Below, in pieces: positions 47,559 to 60,332 of a DNA stretch of 64,000 bases. A program made the translations under genes and the position numbers. The stretch covers positions 25,306,559 to 25,370,558 of the forward strand of contig OZ025241.1 in assembly GCA_964019155.1 (NCBI GenBank), read 5' to 3'. Source of the stretch: Osedax fenrisi. Its lineage: Eukaryota; Annelida; Polychaeta; Sabellida; Siboglinidae. Numbering within the stretch: the stretch's first letter is position 1; each line of letters starts with the position of its first letter. A model generated the notes under the pieces. The model did not search any database. It was given only the letters and a program-made list of their open reading frames with translations, and was not told where the DNA came from.

Positions 47559-48578
47559 TGGATATTGAATCTGGCCGCCTAAATAATTTTCATATTTTAT
47601 GGGGCGTGTCTAACTTCTCAAAGATAATTAAATATTCAAATATTTAAATATAAATGACATTTCTGTAAATATTAAAATATTATAATATTAAAACATGTAA
47701 ATAAATGTAATGAGTATTCAGATATATAGAATATATACAAGTATATACTAATATATTTTATATTGCACATTTAACATATAGCATATTGTGATACGTATAG
47801 AAATTATTTAAAATGTCTAAACAATCACATTTAATAAATTAAATACGGAAATATCATATAAGAATTATTCTTCGAATAAATAAACATCTATTCAATACGC
47901 ATATACACTTGAATAATAAGTATAGGATAGTATATATATTATATATACTTATATATGATTCATTTAACTTATATTTTAAGATGATGCGTATAGATATTAT
48001 TTAAATGGCAATATATTTACATTTAATTAATATAAATACGGAGATATCGTATAAGAATAAATAAACAACTATTCAATACGTATATAAACTTGAATATTCA
48101 ATATATTACTATGAATTATATTTATAATACTTATATAGTAGGTTATTTATTAAACTTGCCTGACAATGTATTCATTTAAATTTACTAAATATAAAGTTTA
48201 TGTTCATAATTACACATATGGAAATATTGTTGTTAACTAAAAGCGCCATATTTATATGACTAATAGTTTATTTATAGGTGATGACGCGCTATCATATTAG
48301 AATAAATTAATGTAATTCTATTAAATAAAATATAATTATATGTTTTAATTTTATTTTTATATTTGTAATATATTACATTAACATATTTATTTAATAACTT
48401 ACTACATTTATATTTATTTATCACATATAAATAATATGTATTTATTCATAACTATATAATGTAAGTAAGCATACCTACCTAAACATTTATAAGAAGAATT
48501 AAAATTCATTAATTAAAATAAGTTTATTAATTATAAAGTTGAATATATATAAAAAAAAAAAATATTAAATACACACAC

Positions 48579-48612
<34 letters not shown>

Positions 48613-49068
48613 TTAAATAAAGTAATATATTACATATATAATTAAAACATATAATTATATAATTATATTTTATTTTATAGAATTACATTTATTTATTCTA
48701 ATATGATAGCGCGTCATCACCTATAAATAAACTATTAGTCATATAAATATGGCGCCTCTAGTTAACAACAATATTTCCATATGTGTAATTATGATTGTAA
48801 ACTTTATATTTAGTAAATTTAAATGAATACATTGTCAGGCAAGTTTAATAAATAACCTACTATATAAGTATTATAAATATAATTCATAGTAATATATTGA
48901 ATATTCAAGTTTATATACGTATTTAATAGTTGTTTATTTATTCTTATTATAAGACTTATACGATATATATATATAATTATTTATATTGATTAAATGTGAA
49001 TGTTTTGCCATTTAAATAATATCAATACGCATCATCGTAAAATATAAGTTAAATGAATCATATATAAT

Positions 49069-49101
<33 letters not shown>

Positions 49102-49488
49102 CTATCCTAAACTTATTATTAAAGTGTATATACACATATATATGCGTATTGAATGGATGTTTATTTATTCGAAGAATAATTCTTATACGATATTTCCGTA
49201 TTTATTTTATTAAATGTGATTATTTAGACATTTTAAATAATATCTATAGGTATCACAATATGCTATATGTTAAATGTGCAATATACAATATATTAGTATA
49301 TAATTGTATATATTCTATATATCTAAATACTCATTACATTTATTTACATGTTTTAATATTATAATATTTGAATATTTACAGAAATGTCATTTATATTTAA
49401 ATATTTGAATATTTAATTATCTTTGAGAAGTTAGACACGCCCCATAAAATATGAAAATTATCTAGGCGGCCAGATTCAAGTGTAACCT
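47555..49488. mobile_element. 1.93-kb fold-back element
   Basis: 47555 to about 48345 and about 48660 to 49488 are reverse complements; the ends share TTGAATCTGGCCGCCTA. The roughly 300-bp centre is AT-rich. Long terminal inverted repeats without coding capacity fit a fold-back or Mutator-like non-autonomous element. Flanks are TA runs, so a target duplication cannot be read. Near the inner end of each arm an acceptor-like TTTATAG precedes GGTGATGACGCGCTATC, a TAG stop and AATAAA. Confidence 0.7.
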
Positions 49489-50449
49489 ATATATATAAAT
49501 CTTTTTTTTTACTTATAAATAGAATTAATTTAAAAGTATTACTACTCAATAAATGAGGATTAATATATTTATGTATTACATGTATATATATATACTACTA
49601 CGTTCGCTTACAATAACTGATAACTAAAATATCTTATAATAATACTAGTTTATATAGAAAATTCCTAAATAGTAACCACAAATATTCCACATAACTGTCA
49701 TACATAATTACATCATAATACACATATTTATTATTTCTAACATGGATAATATATTAAATAGTAATCATAATTGTAATGTACTGATCTATAATATACTTGA
49801 AATTTAGAAAATGTTAATTAACTTTAAATATATAGTAAATGTCTCAATAAATATCACCAGTAAAATATGATTACGTATAATTGAATATCATTTATATGGG
49901 AATAGATATAATATAAAATATTAATAATATAAAAATGTTAAAATATATATTTTATAATATCATTATATACATTATAAAATCATTGATTACATTTTATTAC
50001 ATTATATCACAGTATGTATATGTTATATCATACTGTGATGTTTATGATATATCTATATAATAAAGTAAATACAATTAAGAAAATATAGACTATATTATGA
50101 CCTTAATTTTATGAAGACCCTAATATATAAATATATATATATATATATGGATCATCATTTCCTGGTTCACATTTTTGACAAATCCTAAATTATAAATTCA
50201 TTTAAATCTTTAATTATCATCAAAAATATAAGTGTATCTTATAATATAATATTTGCATAGTACTTATAAACAAATATTACATAAAATACATTTATGATTT
50301 TATATTAAATATATTTTCTTGATACTAAAATTAGTATTATATGATATTTTATTGGAATCACTGAACCGTGACATTTAATTTGTCACTTCATTATTTATTT
50401 AATTTCATAAACATTATATATGTATGTACTATAACACATTGTTTTGTTT
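49489..50449. other. AT-rich intergenic DNA
   Basis: No gene or repeat recognised. Confidence 0.5.
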
Positions 50450-50611
50450 TGTTTACATATATAATATTTATTAATATATAAGGTTTCAATATTCTATATT
50501 ATATTCTTTACGAATTTATATATATATATATTACTATTCTTAAGTATATGTATAATAAAGTAGCCAATTATTTTTTAAAAAGTATTCGTTTATTGAAATA
50601 TTAAATTAATC

Positions 50612-51326
50612 TTGATCATGTCACCAATATCAAATGTTAAAATAATAAAATATATAAACGAATTAACTTCTAAAGTAGAAAAATTGTCAGATATTGTAAC
50701 TTATCAAACTACATTAATTCAAGAACTTAAGACAGATAACAATAATATAAGCAACTTGATTAATACTGAGTTTAAAAAAAATAGTGATACAATACAGAAA
50801 TTACCATTAAAACAAATAACTAATTCATTAATAAAATTAGATAACAATATAAACGATAATACCAGTAAAACTATAATACTCACAAAAAAAATAAAGAGGA
50901 TACTACATCATATGAAAGTGAAGATAATATAATTAAATTTCTAAAATCAAATCTAGATATAGATTTATAAAAAGGAACTATTATTAATATAACTAAATCA
51001 AATACAGAAGATACAAATATCAAATCATCAGACACAGTACAATCAGATAAATATTTTATAACATTAGATAATCCTAAGTCTATGGTAAATATTCTTAAAA
51101 AAAAACTATTGTTAATAAATACAAACTATTATTTAAACAAAAAACACCCAAATAATATATTATTAACATATTCTACAAAACCAGACAGTTGGTAAAATCA
51201 AAGAAAATTACTAATACCTGTGTTTTTAATAATAAAGTTTATATCAGTACTGACAAAAAAAATAAAATAGTGATTACAGATACAACACAATTAACTTATT
51301 ATACTGAAGTGATTTCAAATACATAA
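50612..51326 (+). pseudogene. ORF1 of the CR1/L2-like element, frameshifted
   Basis: The first 106 residues from ATG 50612 (start MIMSPISNVKIIKYINEL) are Asn/Lys/Ile-rich with heptad-like hydrophobic spacing, a likely coiled coil. After frameshifts near 50920 and 51185 the frame continues to TAA at 51324, ending KSKKITNTCVFNNKVYIST and a short beta-rich tail, as in ORF1 proteins that bind the element RNA. The best single frame is too short for a working protein. Confidence 0.55.
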
Positions 51327-51400
51327 GTTCATATTTTATTTAATACTTTTATTTTATTTTATACTTTTATTTTATACTTTTTTATTTTAATTAATTCACT

Positions 51401-54313
51401 ATGAATACATTTTTTTCGGATTTTGATAAATCAATTGAAATTCTAATAGTATTGATTGCAAGTATTATGATTATACAAATATACAAAATGCATTCAATTG
51501 TGATACAAGTAATATAAATGATTTGTCTATACTTCATATAAATGCACGCAGTATTAGTGCAAATTATAATAATATTATACATTTTATAGATTATATTCAT
51601 AAACAATTCTCTATTATTATAATCACAGAAACATGGTTGAATTATTCAAATAATAAACTATATAATTTATCAAATTATAACTTAACAGGTATAAATAGAT
51701 CTTCGTGTAGAGGTAGTTGTGTTTTATTATATGTTAGTAATTATATTGACTTTGAAAATATAGATGAATTGTGTTATACTAATAAAGAAATATGTGACAT
51801 GTGTATAATTAAGTTTAAATTAAAAAACTCAAACATAAAATATTTAATTAGTGGTATATATAGACCACCTAATAGTAACATTAATGATTTCACTGATATG
51901 TTTACAAATAAATTTGAAAATTATATATCAGATTATGTAATATGTATTGTGATGTAAATATAAATTTTCTTAATTATAATAATTCAAATAATACTAAATA
52001 TTTATACTATAGCATATATTCACTTAATTTATACCCAACAATAACTAAACCAACAAGAATTTCAAGAACAAATTCACTCATAAATATTTTTTTTACAAAC
52101 TTTCAAGATAATTTAATATCTGGTATAGTCTACTCAGACATAAGTGACCACTTACCAATTTTTATAAATTTTAAAATAGCATCTAAAAGAGATAATATAA
52201 TTATAATTAAAACGTATGTTCATAGAAAATAACATTTTTAACTTCAAACTCGCAATAACTAATTTTAATTGGAATTTACTCAAATATGACACTGAAATGT
52301 GTATAAATGATACTTTTACAAAAATTTTAAAAGACCTTTCTATGTTATATAATAAAACTCAACCATTAATAACAAATAAACTATCCAAAAAACGTTTTTT
52401 AAACAAACCGTGGATATGGAATACAATTAGAAAATGTATATTTAAAAAAAATAAACTTTATAAAAGATATATAAAAAATAAAACTGTTCTCAAAAAACTG
52501 AGCTATACCAGTTATAAAAATATTTTAAAAACAATTCTTAAGTATGTAGAAAATAAATATTATAATGACAAATTTAAAACTCATAGTAATAACCCAAAAC
52601 AGATGTGGAAAGCGATAAAACAGTTAATTGGATATACTAGTAAATCTAAGGATACTACTTTTATTAGTGATAAATCTAATAGTGAAATTGCAAATAAGTT
52701 TAATGATTATTTCATAAATGTAGGCCCAAATTTAGCTAAAGAATTTTGTAATAATAGTTTGCAGTCAATCTATAAGACATTAACTAATAAAAACAGTAAT
52801 TCATTATTTTTATTTCCTACTAGTGTTAATGAAATTAATAAAATTATCGAAAATTGTATTAATAAGTACAGCATTAATACCTTAGGTTTTAATATGCATA
52901 TAATTACACAAATAAAGGATGAGATAAGTCCAATTCTTGCAATAATTTTTAATAAATGTTTACAGGTTGGTTTATTTCCAGATGATTTACAAATTTCTAA
53001 AATAATTCCTATATATAAATCTGGTGCTAAAAATGAGTTATCCTTCTATAGACCAATATCAATGTTACCACAAATTTCAAAATTATTTGAAAAGATAATA
53101 AAAACAAGATTAAATTTATTTTTAACAAAAAATGATATATTGAGTGACTCACAATATGGATTCAGAGAAGTTATTTCATCTTTGGATGCATTAATGGATC
53201 TAACTGAATCAATATCTGAAAGTCTTGAACGATTGGAAAATTGTGCAGTTGTATCAATTGACCTAAAAAAAGTGTTCGATACTATACACCATGACATATT
53301 ATTTGTTAAACTAGAGCATTGTGGTATACGGGGGTCAGCACTTTCATTAATTAAAAGTTACCTACATAATAGATTACAATTTGTTCACTATAAAGATGAA
53401 TACTCAACTACTGAGATTATGAAATATGGTGTTCCGCAGGGCTCGGTTCTTGGGCCACTTTTATTTGTAATATATATTAATGATTTTACAGAATATTTCC
53501 AATGATTTCAAAACAATGTTATTTGCAGATGACACTAATATTATTTTTAATAGTGATTCACTAGGTAAATTAAATGTTAAAATGAATAAGGAACTTGAAA
53601 AATTGAATAAATAGCTTTGCGCAAATAAGTTAACTATAAACCTGAAAAAATCTAATTTTATTCTTTTCAATGTTAGAAATATACCTACTAACTCTATATT
53701 TGATATCAGAATAAATAATACCAAGATCGAAAAGGTTAAAAACTATAAGTTTCTTGGAGTATTCATTGATGACAAACTAGACTGGAAAGAACAATATAAT
53801 TACATTTCCAAAAAATTATCTAGGATAACCGGAATTATAAGGAAAGTTAGACCAATGGCAAACAAATATACTTTACTATTTATATATAATGCTTTATTTG
53901 TTCCTCAATTATACTACTGTGCCCATATGTGGGGAAATACTTTTTCCTCAATAACTGATTATATAAATAGATTACAAAAGCGAATACTAAAACTAATCAC
54001 AAATTCATCGTATAATGAAATTTTTGAGAGAAAATAAAATTTTAAATGTTGATCATATTGTAAAATTATGTTCGATTTAAGTTGCTCACATAGCATATTA
54101 TCATAAATTACCGAGTAACATTCAAAACCTTTTTTTGATTAATAAAAACACGGACACATTTCTAAGATTCAAGTCAAGAACTAGCAGAGATCTGTTTAGA
54201 GTGAAAAATGTGTCCTCTAGATAGTGGAACTTACTTCCTATTCAACTTACAAAAAATAGGTGTATTAACTCGTTTGGAAGACGTGTTAAAAAATATATTC
54301 TTGAATTAAAATG
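51401..54313 (+). pseudogene. ORF2 (endonuclease-reverse transcriptase), lightly damaged
   Basis: Endonuclease: LHINARS with the metal-binding Asn (51530), ITETW with the catalytic Glu (51625), GIYRPPNS (51855), DVNI (51945), SDISDH (52135). Reverse transcriptase: SFYRPISMLPQISKLFEK (53040), SIDLKKVFDTIHHD (53255), YGVPQGSVLGPLLF (53425), FADDT (53522), then YKFLGV (53745). The C-terminal FRVK and NLLPIQL end at about 54310. Frameshifts near 51945, 52225 and 53500, and stops near 53611, 54035, 54077 and 54220, inactivate it. So few lesions imply a fairly recent insertion. Confidence 0.85.
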
Positions 54314-55447
54314 ACTTAAAAAGGAAAATTTGTCTAAATAATTATTTTTAATTGTTTTATTTTAATTTTTATTTCTGACATAATATAAATTTAACAAACA
54401 TTTTTGATGTTTTTTATAAATTTAAATTTAAATTTAAATTTAAATTTTTATTATTTATATAATTTTTTTATTATTTATATAATTTTTTATTATTTATATA
54501 ATTTTGACATAATATAAAATTACAAAATATTATTTGTTTGTTTTATTCTTGACTTTTTCTTGGCTTATTATAATATTAAAAAAAAATGTGTTTACATTGT
54601 TCAACTTACTATAAATTTACTTAATTTTCTTTTTAACTTTTTGTATATAATATAGCTATTTATTTATTTTTATTTATTTTTTTAGTTATTTTTAGTTATT
54701 TTTAGTTATGTTTAATTGTTTTATTCAATAGGATTTGTCTTTTAATTTTTAATTTTATAATTATGTTATATCTATATTCATAGATTTTTATATTAATTTA
54801 TTTTTCTTCTTTACATTTTATGATTATATGATGTTATGAGGAGTTTTTAATTATTGGAATATATATATATATATTAGTTTTTTTTTTTTCATTATATTTT
54901 TTCTATGACCGGAGTGGTTAATATGTTTGGACTTGATATTATTATGATACGTGTCGGGGGATGGGATATACTTGTGGAGTGGGCAAGTATTGTCAGTGTT
55001 CTTATTATTGGCCGTATCAAGATCCCTAAGGCATTGTAACTGGCGTACCCTTATCCTTGAAGTTGATACATCATATACCATCATTAATTTTAACATAATA
55101 TTGGCAACTCTGGATCTAATTTATTAGTAATCTTTAACTACAGCATTCAAAACTAACATATATATATATACTCCAATTATACTTTTAATTTCTTATACTA
55201 TTAATTTTTTATTTTTATAATTATTTACTTTTAATATTATTTTTAAAGTTATTTATATTAGATTTATAATTTTATATTCTAATGATTCTTATAAGATTTA
55301 TAAAATTACATATTTTATTTCTATATTTTATAAATTTTACTTTTATTTTTGTTCTCCTCATAATTGTTAATTGGGAATATGTTTCAGGTAAACGATTAGA
55401 TAAGCATTGCGTTCCTTCGACCACCTTGGTCATGCCTAAATTCTGAT

Positions 55448-55475
<28 letters not shown>

Positions 55476-55499
<24 letters not shown>

Positions 55500-56075
55500 A
55501 TATATATATTTATATATTATATATATCAATAAATTACACTGATCTCAAATATAAAATTGTTAATTATAATTGTAATATAAATATATTCAATATGCTATTT
55601 ATATTTGTTAAAATAATTTCATTAACATACATGTCTACTCTATATTATAGAATTAATATTTATTTCAATATACAAAATATAATCAATTTATATAAACAAT
55701 ATATGTTAGTTTATTATATCATTACTTTTGTTACTTATATTATTTATTAATTGTAATAATACATAGTTATAATATCATTTAATGATTTATATATTTAATC
55801 ATATACATAATTAATGTATATATTCGTAATTTATTATTTATAGACAAGAAGATGAAGATGCAATGTATGTATATATATATATATATATATATACATTTAA
55901 ACACATTACATTATATTATTAACTTTTGTGAGTATAACAATGTTTCAGTTATATATAACATTTACACGTGATGCCACGTATAACATACTTTAAAAATAGC
56001 AAATAAAATTACATATATCATTTATAAAAAAAATATTGCTACAAACATAAACATGACATATTAATTAAAATATAA

Positions 56076-56115
<40 letters not shown>

Positions 56116-56399
56116 ATTTTTATTTTATTTTGGAGGAGTCCTTTCATCCCATCCAGTAACTAAGATTACATTTCATTTATAACCATATGACACTAATTTC
56201 ATTATAAACCGCTCTCGTGTTAATGTATCCATGGTTTTAATTATTTACGAAAATGTATGTATAAACTATTATATAATTCCCTTCTAAATATTATTTTTAT
56301 ATATATTTTATTGATCTGACGGGACTGGATCTTCGATATACTAAATGTATGTATGACGCATAAACCAATGATCTAGAGAGAAAATCACATATATGTATA
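55476..56399. other. AT-rich DNA with a short dispersed repeat
   Basis: TA runs at 55460-55490, 55868-55893 and 56081-56111. The segment 56115-56230 resembles 15845-15975 (TTATTTTATTTT then GAGTCCTTTCATCCC-like), probably the same retroelement flank. No gene. Confidence 0.45.
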
Positions 56400-56766
56400 T
56401 GTTATAAAGTCAGTTGTTGATATATCGATTAATGTAATGTACATGTAAATGCATTACATAAGGTACACAGATATATCTACATAAAAACTTAAAACTAGAT
56501 TTTAGGTCACGCTCTGTGTTAATTGCATAGCCTTAGCAATATCAATGTTCGTTATGAAGTTATTTTATATTTTTATCGTCTGCAAATTATATTTTGTTAT
56601 TGTGCTATAGAATTAATGCCAATCGGTAATATAGCCGCATTCATCATTCTGCATGTCATCGGGTATGTACGATTATTATTATTATTATTATTATATTAGA
56701 TTCATCATTCTGCATGTCATCGGGTCTTTGTCTTAATAAAGTATACACGAACTCAACTTTGTTACA
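56400..56766 (+). repeat. 5' LTR
   Basis: Begins TGTTATAAAG, ends TTTGTTACA. It contains AATAAAG near its end and a duplicated ATTCATCATTCTGCATGTC motif separated by ATT repeats. Confidence 0.95.
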
Positions 56767-56784
56767 ATTGGCGCTGCGAACAGG
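56767..56784 (+). other. primer-binding site
   Basis: ATTGGCGCTGCGAACAGG directly after the 5' LTR. TGGCGC with GAACAGG is the usual form of tRNA-primed sites in gypsy elements. Confidence 0.7.
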
Positions 56785-56794
56785 ATACTCTATC

Positions 56795-58199
56795 CTACAC
56801 AAAGACCCGGCGGTATGCTATAACTCTCTCTTTACCGTCTACTTTCTGGGATAGGACAGCACCCAATCCTTGTAGGGAGGCATCCGTCTCTACAATGAAA
56901 GGAAGGCTGAAATCTGGGTATCCTAGAATAGGTGCACTGACCAGCCTTTCTTTCAATGCATTAAATGACTCCTCACACGTGGTATTCCACTCAAAATTAG
57001 TAGTACACTCATACAATGGCTTAGCTAATGCTGCAAATTTCGGAATGAATCGTCTATAATACGAAGCTAATCCTAGAAAAGAGCGTATATCTGTAGAATT
57101 GGCAGGTATTGGCCACGAGAAAACTGCTGAAGTCTTATCGGGGTCCGTAGCTACCCCTTCTCCCGATACTACGTGTCCTAAGTATTTTACTTCACGTTGT
57201 AAGAGTGAACACTTTGATGGTTTTAATTTCAAACCATATTCCTGTAGCTTATGGAATAATAAAGATAGGCGATCATACATTATTTGAAAAGTTGGCGCAA
57301 ATACTAAAATATCATCCAAATATAGGATAAGGGTTTCGAGATTTTCGCTACCTAGACAAGATTGCATCAGACGGGAAAATGTTGCTGGTGCATTTACCAA
57401 ACCCATTGGCATCCTAGTATATTCATAAAGACCATGAGAGCCTGCACTAAAAGCATTCTTCTCCATGTCCTCTTCCGCTATGGCACATTGTAAAAACCCA
57501 TGTGCCAAATCGAAAGTGGAGAATAGAGAAGCCCCTTTTAGTGCGTCCAATGCCTCATCAATTCGAGGGAGCGGGTAAGCATCTCTAATGGTTCTGGCAT
57601 TTAGACCTCTATAATCGCAACATACTCGAATAGCACCCGATTTTTTTTTCACTAAAACTAATGGCGCACTATATGGAGAACAACTTGGTTTAATAATACC
57701 AGCCTCAATATGAGCATTCAAGTATGCTTTTACTTCCGGCCACTGGTTAGGTGGGATCCGCCTGTAGGGTAACCTAACAGGGCGATCATCGTGTAGTTTA
57801 ATCTTATGTTTAATCTTACTACAAAACCCGACATCGTGTTCCCCCTCGCTAAATACACCTTGATATTCAGTTATTAATTTAACTAACGCCTCATATTCCT
57901 GTGGCTTTACTGGCCCAATTGTTAGATTGTCCAGAATATATTTAAGTTTTGGTGAAGCGAACTTAGCTTTATTCGACTCAATAGTCGATACAAAAGCAGT
58001 CCACTTCCCAACCTGGCTTCCTCCTCGTAGATAAATATCTTGGTTAGAGAAATTATTGAATTCTACTGGTACCATTCCATTTCTCGCATGCACCAATGAA
58101 CTTGTCAAAGTCACATCTTTTGGTGCTAGAGAAGTGTCAGATTCGATGTAAACCGAACCAACATTCTCCTGGATACAACAGTCGTATATTTTACGATAG
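56795..58199 (-). pseudogene. gypsy pol, inverted part: RT and RNase H N-terminus
   Basis: The minus-strand frame is open from about 58199 (first codons KSPASVCYRK) down to 56795 without stops. It shows a linker with FSEGEHDVGF, then SPYSAPLVLVKKKSGAIR, CCDYRGLNARTI, FSTFDLAHGF with a catalytic Asp, MPMGLVNAPATF, YLDDILVF with the catalytic pair, KYLGHVVSGEG, FLGLASYYRRF and the RNase H start FIVETDASLQGLGAVLSQ. It breaks off after RVIAY at the inversion joint. The true start lay upstream in gag-pol, so no start codon is assigned. The reading frame is intact but it is cut from its downstream half. Confidence 0.9.
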
Positions 58200-58205
58200 C
58201 ATACG

Positions 58206-59917
58206 CTAGCCGGGGACTTAGAGGGGGTGAGAGAAATGACATTAATTACAGCGCGATGAAATTAGAATTACTAGCTTTAAAATGGGCTATAACTGATAAA
58301 TTTAGGCCATATTTGTTAGGTTCGAAATGTCTAGTATTTACTGATAATAATCCTTTAGCACACTACCAAACTTGCCGTAATGCAACAATGGAAATGAGAT
58401 GGATTGCTCAGTTAGAACAGTTCGATATTGACATTAAATATAGACCTGGTAGGGAAAATAAAAATGCGGATGCATTAAGTAGACGGGTTCATATCTCCTC
58501 TATTCATCGTACATCTTCGCTTATACCCAATAGACTTAACCCGATTCATTGTTCAAACGTAGCTATAATTAGAGTTCCGGACAAGCGAATGCATAGAGTA
58601 GATGATAATGTAGTAGATAAAATGGTTGATATGCAGAGTAGAGACCCCGTACTCGTTAAGTTACGAGAGTGGGTAAAAGGTGGTGAAAAACCCACTAATA
58701 CGTCAGGTGAAATATCCGAATTACGTACTTTACTTCGGCATTGGAATATGTTTATAGTTATAGATAATATATTGTATAGGGAAGTGGTAAGGAGGGGAAG
58801 TATAAAGTTGCAGATGTTAGCTAGTCCAGAACTTCGCGAACTAGTTTTATCGGCGGTGCACGATGATTTAGGTCATCAAGGTATTGATCGTACCACAAAC
58901 TTCGTTTTAGATCGAGTATTCTGGATAGGCGTGTGGAACGATGTGAAGGAGTATTGTAAATCCTGCCGTCGTTGTGCAATTTCTAGTGCGTTGACCATTA
59001 AACCTAAAATGGGCTCGATCCAAGCAGAGCGTCCTTTAGAAATCCTTGCTATAGATTTCACTACAGTGGAAAAAAGTATCAATGGTATAGAAAATATCCT
59101 AGTATTAACGGATATTTTCACGAAATACTCTGTAGCCATACCAACGAAGAACCAAAAATCTACGACTGTCGCTAGAGCTCTACGCCAATATTGGTTCCAG
59201 TATGGAATACCATCTCGGATACACTCTGATCAAGGACGTAACTTTGAATCAGAGGTCATTCGTGATTTATGTGAGGAACATGGCGTAGAGAAAAGTAGAA
59301 CTACCGCATACCACCCCCAAGGTAACGGTCAGACTGAGCGTTTTAATCGTACCCTGCATGGATTGTTATGTACAATATCGCAAGAAAAGAAATCTGAGTG
59401 GCCCCGGTATATTGACAATCTCGTGTACGCATATAATTGTGGGGTGCATGCTTCGACAGGGGAGTCTCCATTTTTCCTCTTCTTCGGGCGAGAACCAATC
59501 CTACCTATTGACAGCGTGCTTTGTAACCCGAAGAAGGAAGAATTGACCTCACTAAATCGAGTATGGCACCAGGCTGAAAGAGAGAGGCGTAATAAACATG
59601 CGACCAAAACTCCTAAATCTTTTGATGACGTGAAAGTGGGTGATGAAGTATTTATCCGTAGTCACCCATTGGGTCGAAACAAGATTCAGGATAAATACTC
59701 ATCACATCCTCTAATTGTCATCGACCGGCCTTCCCCACAAACGTGTACGGTAATGCCTATAACAAAGGCTAGGATTGTAAATAGGGCAGAGATATTGAAA
59801 GCGACCAGATTGCGTCGCGATAACCTTACAAGCGTAAGTGTGCCTTTGTCGACGATAGATAGCCCAGTGCCGGGTCCATCTCTGCGTCGAAGTAATCGCG
59901 TAAAAAACCTCGGGTGA
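58206..59917 (+). pseudogene. gypsy pol, forward part: RNase H C-terminus and integrase
   Basis: Open frame to TGA at 59915-59917. RNase H tail: GLRGGERND, NYSAMKLELLALKW, TDNNPL and GRENKNADALSRR. Integrase: zinc-binding HDDLGHQGIDRT...CKSCRRCA near 58860-58980, then the catalytic triad region with AIDFTT (59048), HSDQGRNFESE (59222) and YHPQGNGQTERFNRTL (59310). The C-terminal segment has VGDEVFIR. The first in-frame ATG is at 58256 but the sequence is coding before it, so this is a cut-off half rather than a gene. Confidence 0.9.
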
Positions 59918-59951
59918 CATAATTAAATTGTGAGTGTGAGACCACTTCATA

Positions 59952-59964
59952 ACGGAGGGGGTGT
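59952..59964 (+). other. polypurine tract
   Basis: ACGGAGGGGGTGT just before the 3' LTR, the expected plus-strand primer position. Confidence 0.7.
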
Positions 59965-59965
59965 A

Positions 59966-60332
59966 TGTTATAAAGTCAGTTGTTGATATATCGATTAATG
60001 TAATGTACATGTAAATGCATTACATAAGGTACACAGATATATCTACATAAAAACTTAAAACTAGATTTTAGGTCACGCTCTGTGTTAATTGCATAGCCTT
60101 AGCAATATCAATGTTCGTTTTTATGTTATTTTATATTTTTATCGTCTGCAAATTATATTTTGTTATTGTGCTATAGAATTAATGCCAATCGGTAATATAG
60201 CCGCATTCATCATTCTGCATGTCATCGGGTATGTACGATTATTATTATTATTATTATTATATTAGATTCATCATTCTGCATGTCATCGGGTCTTTGTCTT
60301 AATAAAGTATACACGAACTCAACTTTGTTACA
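59966..60332 (+). repeat. 3' LTR
   Basis: Matches the 5' LTR in length and sequence except three nearby substitutions. Confidence 0.95.

Larger units (their letters stand above)
50450..55475 (+). mobile_element. nearly complete CR1/L2-like non-LTR retrotransposon
   Basis: Approximate limits: a 5' UTR of unknown length, ORF1 (50612-51326), ORF2 (51401-54313), a 3' UTR of about 1.1 kb, and a tail of ATT repeats ending at about 55465. The 3' UTR contains low-complexity AAATTT and TTATTTATATAATTTT repeats (54410-54700) and a less AT-rich block at 54895-55110. Target duplications were not resolved. The codon use is as AT-biased as the neighbourhood, so the family has long resided in this genome. 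Confidence 0.8.
56400..60332 (+). mobile_element. young Ty3/gypsy element with internal inversion and gag deletion
   Basis: Two 367-bp LTRs (56400-56766, 59966-60332) run from TG to CA and differ at only three clustered positions near 56554. Flanking TATA on both sides may be a 4-bp target duplication but lies in a TA tract. Between the LTRs, the protease-linker/RT/RNase H N-terminal part lies on the minus strand (56813-58205), while RNase H C-terminal part and integrase lie on the plus strand. Gag and most of protease are absent: the primer-binding region is followed within about 45 bp by the inverted segment. It cannot be autonomous. Confidence 0.9.

Noticed and set aside
57099..57287. Plus-strand ORF in the gypsy RT region (also minus ORFs at 58876-59139, 59329-59607, 59711-60010)
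   Set aside because: Antisense shadows of pol and LTR sequence.
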